Source: Bifidobacterium minimum
Lineage (GTDB): Bacteria; Actinomycetota; Actinomycetes; Actinomycetales; Bifidobacteriaceae
NCBI RefSeq assembly: GCF_000741645.1
Contig: NZ_JGZD01000009.1
Location: 248,001 to 312,000, forward strand
Reading direction: 5' to 3'
DNA length: 64,000 nucleotides
This document shows positions 54,400-64,000 of the stretch, piece by piece; the stretch's first letter is position 1, and each line of letters begins with the position of its first letter. The notes below the pieces were generated by a model. That model saw nothing but the letters and a program-made list of their open reading frames with translations. It made no database searches and had not been told where the DNA came from. Made by a program: the position numbers and the translations under genes.

Positions 54400-55140
54400 A
54401 TGTCTGGTAATGGATCGACGGCGACGTCGAATGGTTATGCATCCTTTCTTTTCTCGTATTTCTCCGGTGGCGGCTCCGCCATCCATTCCCCGCGATCTGC
54501 GAATCCGCCCGCGGAATCGGAGCCGGGCGGACCGACGCCTCCCGGACTTCCCTCGAGCCTGAGGTGGAGAACGGTGGACATCGCCGTGGCCGCGGCGTTG
54601 GGGGTGGCCTGCGGATTGGTGTTCTGGAGCTTCAACTACGCGTATGCGGTCATCTCCCCGATTCTGCGTGATCTGCTTCCCGGTCTGGCCAGCGTCCTGC
54701 ATGCCCTGTGGTATTTCTCGGGCCCGTTGGCCCTGTTGATCGTTCGCAAGCCGGGGGTCGCGATATTCGTCAACGTCGTGGGATCCCTTACGGAAATGGT
54801 TCTGGGCAATCCCTATCCGGTGTCCTCCGTCATTGTGTCGGCGCTGCTCCAGGGCGTGGCGTCCGAGATACCCTTCGCCGTGACCCGGTATCGCCGGTTC
54901 TCGCTTGCGATGTCCGTCGCGTCCGGAGCGGTCACCGCGCTGGAGTACGGGTTGTATCTGATGGTCACTATGTATCAGGGACGATCGGGCGTCTACGTGA
55001 CCATCCACATGGTCAGCGAGATGGTCGGAGGAGTCATCATCGCCGGATTGATGAGCTGGTGGCTGTACAGGGCGATCGCGCGCACCGGCGCGTTGTACCA
55101 GTTCGCCTCCGGGCGTCGGGTCGAGAAGGACATCGACTGA
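54400..55140 (+). CDS. ECF transporter S component, YkoE-like (thiamine precursor)
   Basis: This 246-residue membrane protein has about six helices starting at residue 60, after a Ser/Pro/Gly-rich cytoplasmic lead. VDIAVAAALGVACGLVFWSFNYAY and LLPGLASVLHALWYFSGPLALLIVRKPGVAIFVNVVGSLTEMVLGNPY are typical of the YkoE group, which brings in hydroxymethylpyrimidine or thiamine together with ATPase and T subunits. No ATPase or T gene is next to it, so it would have to use energising subunits encoded elsewhere. The ATG at 54400 starts a frame that reaches upstream; other starts are possible. Confidence 0.78.
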   Translation: MSGNGSTATSNGYASFLFSYFSGGGSAIHSPRSANPPAESEPGGPTPPGLPSSLRWRTVDIAVAAALGVACGLVFWSFNYAYAVISPILRDLLPGLASVLHALWYFSGPLALLIVRKPGVAIFVNVVGSLTEMVLGNPYPVSSVIVSALLQGVASEIPFAVTRYRRFSLAMSVASGAVTALEYGLYLMVTMYQGRSGVYVTIHMVSEMVGGVIIAGLMSWWLYRAIARTGALYQFASGRRVEKDID

Positions 55141-55296
55141 CGTTCGGTCGTCATGACGGGATTATCGGGTCCCCTATGGAGGCCGTTCCCATGGACGTCC
55201 ATGGACGTCTCTTGCCGGGCGTGGCGCCATCGGGGACCCATCGTGTTGTGAAGGACGAGGGTGTTGGTAAACTAGTGCCGTTGGTTTCCAACGCAC

Positions 55297-55370
55297 GGGG
55301 CCCTAGCTCAGTCGGTTAGAGCAGCGGACTCATAATCCGTCGGTCCAGGGTTCAAGCCCCTGGGGCCCCA
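55297..55370 (+). tRNA. tRNA with CAT anticodon (Met, or Ile2)
   Basis: The 74-nt cloverleaf has a perfect acceptor stem (GGGGCCC with GGGCCCC), D arm TAGCTCAGTCGGTTAGAGC, anticodon loop CTCATAA with CAT at 55331-55333, T arm CAGGG-TTCAAGC-CCCTG and discriminator A. CCA is not encoded. CAT can mean elongator Met or the lysidine-modified Ile2 that TilS modifies; sequence alone does not settle this. No initiator features (three G:C pairs at the anticodon stem base) are seen. Confidence 0.93.
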
Positions 55371-55375
55371 CGCAA

Positions 55376-55408
55376 ACCCCTTGGAATCATTGGTATTCCG
55401 GGGGGCGT
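55376..55408 (+). terminator. Terminator after tRNA
   Basis: CCCCTTGGAAT and ATTCCGGGGGG pair with two G:T steps around a CATTGGT loop, followed by CGTCTTATTT. Confidence 0.7.
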
Positions 55409-55553
55409 CTTATTTCCGGAAGGCGGATTCGAATACTCCCACGGCGCACCGGCGACGGGGAGTCCACGGACGTGTCTACAATTGCCAAGGTTCCGGTTCA
55501 CGCCCGCCGCTGGGGCGAGGCGACCCGGGTCCCCCGAAACCCGAGGAGTATCC

Positions 55554-55766
55554 ATGAAACAGGGCATTCATCCCGATTACCATGCCGTGCAGGTCACGTG
55601 CTCATGCGGCAACACCTTCGTCACGCGTTCCACCGCGCAGGGTGACCATATGACCGTTGACGTGTGCGCCAAGTGCCATCCCTTCTACACCGGCAAGCAG
55701 AAGATCCTCGACACCGGTGGCCGCGTCGCCCGCTTCGAGCGTCGCTACGGCAAGAAGAGCAAGTAG
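55554..55766 (+). CDS. rpmE: 50S ribosomal protein L31
   Basis: This 70-residue protein starts [30 protein letters not shown] (residues 16-18), Cys in [24 protein letters not shown] and the CxxC pair are the zinc-binding form of L31 (C+ type). GAGGAG is upstream of ATG 55554. It stands alone between two hairpins. Confidence 0.96.
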   Translation: MKQGIHPDYHAVQVTCSCGNTFVTRSTAQGDHMTVDVCAKCHPFYTGKQKILDTGGRVARFERRYGKKSK

Positions 55767-55772
55767 CTTTCC

Positions 55773-55824
55773 CGACGCCAGTCCTATGCCGCCGGCCGTG
55801 TGGCCGCGCGGGGGACTGGCGTCG
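55773..55824 (+). terminator. Terminator between rpmE and prfA
   Basis: CGACGCCAGTCC (55773-55784) pairs with GGACTGGCGTCG (55813-55824), with further inner pairing GCCGGCC-GTGT-GGCCGCG. Confidence 0.7.
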
Positions 55825-55945
55825 TCGTATGTGCAACGTCATAAATGCCATGGTGCGTGATTGCGGCATGGTGCGTGATCGGGCGGTCGCAGCCGCGCCG
55901 TCCGAAGATCTTCTGCGGACGAGCCGTCCGCATGGGAAGGATGGG

Positions 55946-57037
55946 ATGATGGCCGATGAGGATTTTCCCGCGGCACTCACCGCGGTCGAGGAGTATGAGG
56001 CTCTTGAGACGCAGATGAGTCAGCCGGATGTCGCGTCCGACCCGGAGAAGATACGCAGATTGGGCCGGCGCCATGCGGAGCTGGGGATCATCGTGTCCGC
56101 CTATCGCCGGTATCGGTCGCTGCGCGACGATCTGGCCGCGGCCCAGGAGATGGCGTCCGAGGACGAGGATTTCGCCAAGGAGGCCCATGATCTGGAACCT
56201 CAGGTCGCCGCCGCCATGGAGAAGCTGCGCACCGCGCTTATCCCCCGTGATCCGGATGACGCTCGAGACGTCATCATGGAGATCAAAGCGGGTACGGGAG
56301 GCGAGGAGGCCGCCCTGTTCGCCGGCGATCTGCTGCGTATGTACGCCCGGTATGCCGAGAAACGCGGCTGGTCGGTCAGCGTGCAGAGCGAGAACAGAAC
56401 CGAGCTTGGCGGCGTCAAGGACATCCAGATAGCCATTCGCGCCAAGGGGACGCCCACGCCGCAGGAGGGCGTCTGGGCCAGCCTGAAGTACGAGGGCGGG
56501 GTCCATCGCGTTCAACGCATACCGGTCACCGAATCACAGGGCCGCATCCAGACCTCGGCCGCCGGTGTGATCGTGTTCCCCGAAGCCGACGACGATGACG
56601 ACGAGATCGTCGTCGATCCCAAGGATCTGAAAATCGACATCTTCATGAGTTCCGGCCCCGGCGGGCAATCGGTGAACACGACCTACTCCGCCGTGCGCAT
56701 GACCCATATCCCCACGGGGATCGTGGTGAGCATGCAGGATGAGAAATCCCAGATCCAGAACCGCGCGGCGGCTCTGCGCGTCCTCAAATCGCGGCTTCTG
56801 GCGATGAAGCGCGAGGAGGAGGCGGAGCAGGCAGCCGACATGCGGCATTCCCAGGTGCGCTCCCTTGACCGGTCCGAGCGCATCAGAACCTACAACTTCC
56901 CCGAGAACCGGATCGTCGATCATCGCACCAACTACAAGGCCTACAACCTCGACCAGGTGCTTGACGGCGACATCCAGGCGGTGATCGACAGTGACATCCA
57001 GGCGGATGAGGCCGACCGTCTGGCCGCACAGAAATAA
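55946..57037 (+). CDS. prfA: Peptide chain release factor 1
   Basis: RF1 of 363 residues recognises UAA and UAG and triggers peptide release. The GGQ catalytic loop is in [26 protein letters not shown] (about residue 234), the stop-codon motif region is in [27 protein letters not shown], and the acidic [18 protein letters not shown] is conserved. PVT rather than SPF marks it as RF1, not RF2. GGGAAGG precedes ATG 55946 (or 55949). prmC follows after 9 bp, which methylates this very GGQ glutamine. Confidence 0.95.
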   Translation: MMADEDFPAALTAVEEYEALETQMSQPDVASDPEKIRRLGRRHAELGIIVSAYRRYRSLRDDLAAAQEMASEDEDFAKEAHDLEPQVAAAMEKLRTALIPRDPDDARDVIMEIKAGTGGEEAALFAGDLLRMYARYAEKRGWSVSVQSENRTELGGVKDIQIAIRAKGTPTPQEGVWASLKYEGGVHRVQRIPVTESQGRIQTSAAGVIVFPEADDDDDEIVVDPKDLKIDIFMSSGPGGQSVNTTYSAVRMTHIPTGIVVSMQDEKSQIQNRAAALRVLKSRLLAMKREEEAEQAADMRHSQVRSLDRSERIRTYNFPENRIVDHRTNYKAYNLDQVLDGDIQAVIDSDIQADEADRLAAQK

Positions 57038-57046
57038 GGGGATGCG

Positions 57047-57949
57047 GTGATCGACGCCGATCGACTTGTCCGTGAGGGGGAGAGGAAGCTGCGCGCGGCG
57101 GGTGTGGATTCCCCCGCCCATGACGCCGCCGTGCTGCTGGCCCATGCCTGCGGATGCCGCAGGGCGGATATCGATCGCGCCCGTCTGCTGGGGAGCGGGC
57201 TTGACGGCGTCGCCGCGCCGCGTGACGCTCTTCGCGCGTACCGTTCCCTGGTCGATCGTCGCGCCGCCCGGGAGCCGCTGCAGCTGATCGTGGGATACGC
57301 CCGGTTCCGCGGGCTGATCGTCGACGTCGGTACCGGCGTGTTCATTCCCCGGCCGGAGACGGAGATGGTGGTCCAGTGCGGGATCGACTGGCTGAACGAT
57401 CAGCCGGTGGAGGCCCCCCGTGTCGTCGACCTGTGCGCCGGAAGCGGAGTCATCGGGTTGTCCGTCGCGTCCGAGGTCGCGGACGCGGAGGTCTGGGCGG
57501 TCGAGATGTCACCGGACGCCCTCGTATGGACGGAAAGGAACCGGCGGAGGATCGGCTCCATCTCGCCCGGTCTTGACGATTCCTACCATCTGGTCTCCGG
57601 GGACGCGACCTCGCCCGGGACGCTGGCGTATTTGAACGGGACGATCGACGCCGTCATCACGAATCCCCCGTATGTTCCGGACGCTCGCGTACCCGACCAG
57701 CCCGAGGTGCGTGACCATGATCCTCGCATGGCGTTGTACGGGGGATCGGATGACGGAATGGCGATACCGAGGCTCATGATCGACAGGGCCCATGCGCTTC
57801 TGCGTCCGGGAGGACTCCTCGTCATGGAGCATGACATCACGCAGGGTGGGCGGCTGGCGGCCTATGCGCGTGATCGTGGTTTTCCCGAGTCCAGAACCGT
57901 GGAGGATTGGACGCATCGACCCCGTGCGCTGATGGCGGTCAAAGGCTGA
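57047..57949 (+). CDS. prmC: Release factor glutamine N5-methyltransferase
   Basis: This 300-residue SAM-dependent methyltransferase modifies the GGQ Gln of RF1/RF2. It has a helical N-domain with LLAHACGCRRADIDR and QLIVGYARFRGLIVDVGTGVFIPRPETEMVV, then VDLCAGSGVIGLSVASEV (SAM binding) and the catalytic NPPYVP (TNPPYVPD, about residue 205). GTG 57047 lies 9 bp after prfA, so co-expression is expected. Confidence 0.93.
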   Translation: MIDADRLVREGERKLRAAGVDSPAHDAAVLLAHACGCRRADIDRARLLGSGLDGVAAPRDALRAYRSLVDRRAAREPLQLIVGYARFRGLIVDVGTGVFIPRPETEMVVQCGIDWLNDQPVEAPRVVDLCAGSGVIGLSVASEVADAEVWAVEMSPDALVWTERNRRRIGSISPGLDDSYHLVSGDATSPGTLAYLNGTIDAVITNPPYVPDARVPDQPEVRDHDPRMALYGGSDDGMAIPRLMIDRAHALLRPGGLLVMEHDITQGGRLAAYARDRGFPESRTVEDWTHRPRALMAVKG

Positions 57950-58077
57950 TCCCGACGGATCCCGTCATGATCCGCGGCCGGCGTCGGCGGTGATCGACTC
58001 CGGGGCGGTCCGGTGCCAAGGTACGCCAAGGTGCAAGGCGATCCAGTGCTTGGGTGATCCGCGCCAGCGTGATCCGG

Positions 58078-58743
58078 CTAGGCGTAATCCTGGAAACAGG
58101 CCGCGTCCGAGTCATCGATCCGGCGAATGACCCGGGCGGGATTCCCCACGGCCACGCAGTCGTCGGGAACGTCACGAGTCACCACCGCTCCGGCCCCGAT
58201 CACGCAGCCCGAACCGATGGTCACGCCGCCGATGATGGTCACGCCCCCGCCGATCCAGCAATGCGGTCCGATGGTGATCGGACGGGCGTATTCATAGTCG
58301 TACAGATGTCCGTCCGGCGCCTTGCGCACGTCGCGGTCCTGCCACCTCATTGGATGCATGGCCGTGAGGATGCCGACGTTGGGGCCGATCAGGACGTCGT
58401 CGCCGATCGCCACGGGGGCGCAGTCGAGAATCGTCAGGTTGTAGTTCGCATACACGCGCGCGCCCAGAGAGGTGTTGGCCCCGTAATCCACATGGATGGG
58501 CCCGGTGATGTCCAGATCGGCGCCATGGTCCGGGAACAGACGATCCAGTATGTCGAGGCGCTCCTCCGCACGGTCTCGGGGCAGCGCGTTGAAGTCGTCG
58601 CACAGGGCGGCCGCCTTGAGTCGCATCGCGCACACGCGCGGATCCGAGGGGTCGTAGAGGTGTCCGGAAACCATCAGGGACGGTTCGTCGCGGGGACCCT
58701 TGGGCGGCGTGTACGGGGGGATGGACGATGTGGTCGGTGTCAT
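58078..58743 (-). CDS. Sugar O-acetyltransferase (maltose/galactoside type)
   Basis: This 221-residue left-handed beta-helix acetyltransferase uses acetyl-CoA to acetylate free sugars such as maltose or galactosides. SLMVSGHLYDPSDPRVCAMRLKAAALCDDFNAL is the typical lead domain. The hexapeptide repeat core holds YGANTSLGARVYANYNLTILDCAPVAIGDDVLIGPNVGILTAMHP (catalytic His) and GGGVTIIGGVTIGSGCVIGAGAVVTRDVPDDCVAVGNPARVIR. It is a single reverse gene between two forward operons. The start at 58743 has AGGCCTCCG (on the minus strand GGAAGGCC) upstream. Confidence 0.92.
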   Translation of the reverse strand: MTPTTSSIPPYTPPKGPRDEPSLMVSGHLYDPSDPRVCAMRLKAAALCDDFNALPRDRAEERLDILDRLFPDHGADLDITGPIHVDYGANTSLGARVYANYNLTILDCAPVAIGDDVLIGPNVGILTAMHPMRWQDRDVRKAPDGHLYDYEYARPITIGPHCWIGGGVTIIGGVTIGSGCVIGAGAVVTRDVPDDCVAVGNPARVIRRIDDSDAACFQDYA

Positions 58744-58925
58744 ATCGGAGGCCTTCCTGTGTAATGTGGTGGATGGTGCTACGTAATGTGGTGGCTGGTG
58801 CCACCGCGCAAGTCGTGGTGCAATGGTGCAATGAGGGGTTGACGCGGGTCGGGCGTGAGACGCGGGACCCACGTGAGTCATTCAAGAGTCATTAAGGAAT
58901 CGGGCATGCGCGTTCAGGAGGATCG

Positions 58926-59581
58926 ATGAGCACGGTTTTGGCCATTGATGAGGATTCCCTACGCAGGGCGCGGGATATCGTTCAGCATGGCGGTGTGGTG
59001 GTCGTTCCCACCGACACCGTGTACGGAATAGCCTGCGACCCCTTCAACGAATCGGCGGTGGAACGGATCTACGAGGTGAAGCGCAGGCCTCGATCCAAGG
59101 CGCTTCAGGTTCTTCTCTCGTCGACTTCCGAACTGGCGTCTCTGGGACTGACGCTTCCCCATCCGGTCGACGTCCTTGCGCGGCGCCTTCTTCCCGGGCC
59201 GCTGTCGCCCATCGCCGTGGCCACAGGCGACAGCTTGCTCGTCACGCTGCGCAGGGAGCCCGATGGATCCTTCTCCCAGGCCATCCGCATACCGGATTCC
59301 GACGTCTCGTTGGACGTCCTCCGTGCGACGGGCCCTCTGGCGGCGTCGAGCGCGAACCGTTCGGGAGGCCGAAGCCCGCAGAGCGTCGCCGAGGCGGTGA
59401 TGGATCTGGGGGATGACGTGGATCTGTATCTTGACGGCGGGCCGACGTCCAGCCATGTCGCCAGCACGGTCGTCGCAGCCGACCCGTGTTCCGAGGACGG
59501 CATCACGGTCGTGCGCGAGGGCGTCATCCCGGCGGCCATCATTCGACGTCTTCTCCATGCGGACGACGAAGGCGCCGTCGA

Positions 59582-59585
<4 letters not shown>
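58926..59585 (+). CDS. tsaC: L-threonylcarbamoyladenylate synthase
   Basis: This 219-residue YrdC/Sua5-like enzyme makes threonylcarbamoyl-AMP for the t6A37 modification of ANN-decoding tRNAs. IVQHGGVVVVPTDTVYGIACDPFNESAVERIYEVKRRPRSKALQVLLSS is the RNA/ATP-binding site. LPGPLSPIAVATGDSLLVTLRREPDGSFSQAIRIPDS and ATGPLAASSANRSGGRSPQSV complete the fold. CAGGAGG is found 6 nt before ATG 58926. Its stop overlaps the next gene (GTGA). Confidence 0.93.
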
Positions 59586-62400
<2,815 letters not shown>

Positions 62401-62528
62401 CCGGTATGAGCCCGATATCCGAATAACCGATCGGCGGATCGGTCCGATGCCGCGTCCCCGACGCCCCCAGACGTCATGGAGACGCGGTATCCTTGCATGT
62501 TTGCTGTTCACAAGGAAAGGCGGCAGGG

Positions 62529-63236
62529 ATGGCGCAGGAACACGAGGACCCCACGTTCACGTCCGAGGAGTCGAGACTGATCTGGATCGACTGCGAGATG
62601 ACGGGACTCGACATCTTTCATGATGAGCTGTGTGAGGTCTCGGTGGTGCCGACGGATTTCACCCTCAAGGTTCTGGACAAGGGCATCGATCTGGTCATCA
62701 GGCCGTCCGACGTGGCGGTCGCTCATATGAACGACTTCGTGCGCGACATGCACACCTCGTCCGGACTGGTCGACGAGTGGAACCGTTCGGGACTGTCGCT
62801 GGATGAGGCGCAGAGGCGGGTCGTCGACTATGTGTCCCGTTTCCTGCCTCTCCACGGCAAGGCCCATCTGGCGGGGAACTCGGTCGGATCGGACAAGAAG
62901 TTCCTCGACAGGTACATGCCTGACCTCATGTCGCGCCTCCACTACCGCGTCATCGACGTGAGCACGCTCAAGGAGCTGTCGCGACGCTGGTATCCGGATG
63001 TCTACAGGAACAAGCCCGCCAAGCACGGCGGCCATCGCGCGCTCGCCGACATCATCGAGTCGATCGACGAGCTGCGCTATTACCGTGACATGATGTTCGT
63101 CCCGCAGCCCGGTCCGGATGCGGGGACGTCGCGTCGTGGCGCCGAGGCCGTCGAATCCACCAGCCTTCTGCGTGATTACGAGCGTGGGGGGAACCCGGTC
63201 GAGGACGCCGACCACCCCCAGAAGGCCGACTACTGA
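62529..63236 (+). CDS. orn: Oligoribonuclease
   Basis: This 235-residue DEDDh 3'-5' exonuclease finishes RNA degradation by removing nucleotides from 2- to 5-mers, including pGpG. Exo motifs: [21 protein letters not shown] (Exo I Asp-Glu), [20 protein letters not shown] (Exo II Asp) and [25 protein letters not shown] (Exo III His-Asp). About 30 residues of hydrophilic tail follow the usual end. AAGGAAAGGCGGCAGGG precedes ATG 62529. Confidence 0.95.
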   Translation: MAQEHEDPTFTSEESRLIWIDCEMTGLDIFHDELCEVSVVPTDFTLKVLDKGIDLVIRPSDVAVAHMNDFVRDMHTSSGLVDEWNRSGLSLDEAQRRVVDYVSRFLPLHGKAHLAGNSVGSDKKFLDRYMPDLMSRLHYRVIDVSTLKELSRRWYPDVYRNKPAKHGGHRALADIIESIDELRYYRDMMFVPQPGPDAGTSRRGAEAVESTSLLRDYERGGNPVEDADHPQKADY

Positions 63237-63272
63237 TCGCAGGAACGAGCGGGGATCGCGGGAACGAGCGGG
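63235..63272. repeat. Two 19-bp direct repeats after orn
   Basis: GATCGC(A/G)GGAACGAGCGGG is present twice head to tail, starting in the orn stop codon. Confidence 0.9.
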
Positions 63273-63368
63273 GACGAACCTTCGCGCCGCGTGATGGGCC
63301 GTGGAATCCACGCGGGCGAGGTCGAATTCGTCCCGACGGAATCCACGATGGAACCGAGGAGAACCGGA

Positions 63369-64000
63369 ATGGCGCGTGATTGGGAATCGATACCGCGGGG
63401 ATCCGCCGATCTTCGACTCGTCGTCACCGACATGGACGGCACGCTGCTGGATGCCGATGGCAGGGTTCCCGCGTCCTTCTGGCCCATGCTTCGAACGATG
63501 AGGGAGCGCGGCATCGTCGTCGTCCCCGCCAGCGGACGCCAGTACGCGACCCTGCTGGCCATGTTCGGCGACCGCAACCCCCACGGGGCCTATATCGCCG
63601 AGAACGGCAACCTCGTCGTCGCCGATGGACGGACGGTTTCGGTCACGGGAATGGACGCCGCGGATGTGGTCCGTATGGTCACGGCGGTCGACGACGCCTT
63701 CAGAAGCGGACTGCGTGACGTCGCCGCCGTGGTATGCCGTCCCGACTGCGCCTACGTGTCACGTGGAGAGCCGAAGGTTATCCGCGAAGCGTCACGGTAC
63801 TATGCCCGGCTTGAGGTGGTTCCGGATCTGCGCAATGTGGACGGACCCGTCATTAAGGTGGCTGTGCTTGACTTCGACGATGCACAGGAGACCGCGGAAG
63901 GAATTCTTGGCGTGTTCGCCGGCTCGCATCAGGTGGTGGCGTCCGGCCGGCATTGGGTGGACGTCATGGACCATGGCGCCGATAAGCGCCGTGGCGTTAT
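63369..64000 (+). CDS. Cof-type HAD family phosphatase (partial, runs off right edge)
   Basis: The frame from ATG 63369 is open to the window end (210 residues seen). It has the HAD motif I VVTDMDGTLLDADGRVPASFW (about residues 20-40), motif II in IVVVPASGRQYATL and AYIAENGNLVV, and a C2-type cap following. IDs of this group act on sugar phosphates, flavin precursors or nucleotides. GAGGAGAA lies about 7 nt before the ATG. The C-terminal third with motif III and IV is beyond the window. Confidence 0.88.
   Translation, partial: MARDWESIPRGSADLRLVVTDMDGTLLDADGRVPASFWPMLRTMRERGIVVVPASGRQYATLLAMFGDRNPHGAYIAENGNLVVADGRTVSVTGMDAADVVRMVTAVDDAFRSGLRDVAAVVCRPDCAYVSRGEPKVIREASRYYARLEVVPDLRNVDGPVIKVAVLDFDDAQETAEGILGVFAGSHQVVASGRHWVDVMDHGADKRRGV

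Overview
The window looks like a chromosome segment from a GC-rich actinobacterium, most probably a Bifidobacterium. The basis is the gene order dacB-tilS-hpt-ftsH followed by a FolK-like protein and a DUF3180 protein, the block tRNA(CAT)-rpmE-prfA-prmC-tsaC-(WecA/MraY family)-guaB-orn, and bifidobacterial-type insertion sequences. The species cannot be named from sequence alone. LAYOUT. 1-13.6 kb is core genome: two glycosyltransferases, an AI-2E family transporter, a PBP4-type carboxypeptidase, the tilS-hpt-ftsH operon, a decayed folate-gene remnant, a DUF3180 protein, a TesB thioesterase with a 3' frameshift, and EttA. 13.6-25.5 kb is an accessory island of lower GC. It holds an IS30 element with an IS256 element inserted at its transposase start codon, the 3' remnant of one surface protein gene, a 1210-residue secreted surface protein, a decayed IS3 element, an orphan VbhA-like antitoxin, and a toxin-antitoxin pair. 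The PemK/MazF-like toxin of that pair is split by an IS5-type element that itself carries an ISL3 element. From 25.7 kb to the end the sequence is again chromosomal. 25.7-38.5 kb: glutathione peroxidase, TSUP permease, DEAD-box helicase, MsrAB, SWIM-SNF2 helicase, serine hydrolase, GNAT, guanine deaminase and nicotinamidase. 38.5-45.6 kb: two membrane proteins, two flavoprotein reductases, a lipoprotein nuclease, a VOC protein and an ATP-grasp-like protein. 45.7-54 kb: pyruvate oxidase, an MHS-type MFS transporter, a luciferase-like monooxygenase with its FMN reductase, an aldehyde dehydrogenase and a ROK remnant. 54.4-64 kb: a YkoE-type ECF S component, the tRNA, and the translation, wall and GMP genes listed above, ending in a HAD phosphatase cut by the window edge. 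HOW THE GENES WORK TOGETHER. Many genes concern redox and oxygen chemistry: pyruvate oxidase (which makes H2O2 and acetyl phosphate), glutathione peroxidase, MsrAB, three flavin or NAD(P)H reductases and a flavin monooxygenase. This suggests a strain that meets oxygen. TilS/tRNA, RF1/PrmC, L31, TsaC, EttA and a DEAD-box helicase form a translation set. HPRT, guanine deaminase and IMPDH handle guanine nucleotides. Two broader traits stand out: several genes appear to be transcribed as leaderless mRNAs (a TAnnnT box 6-7 nt before ATG), and many intergenic gaps carry short tandem repeats of 11-20 bp.
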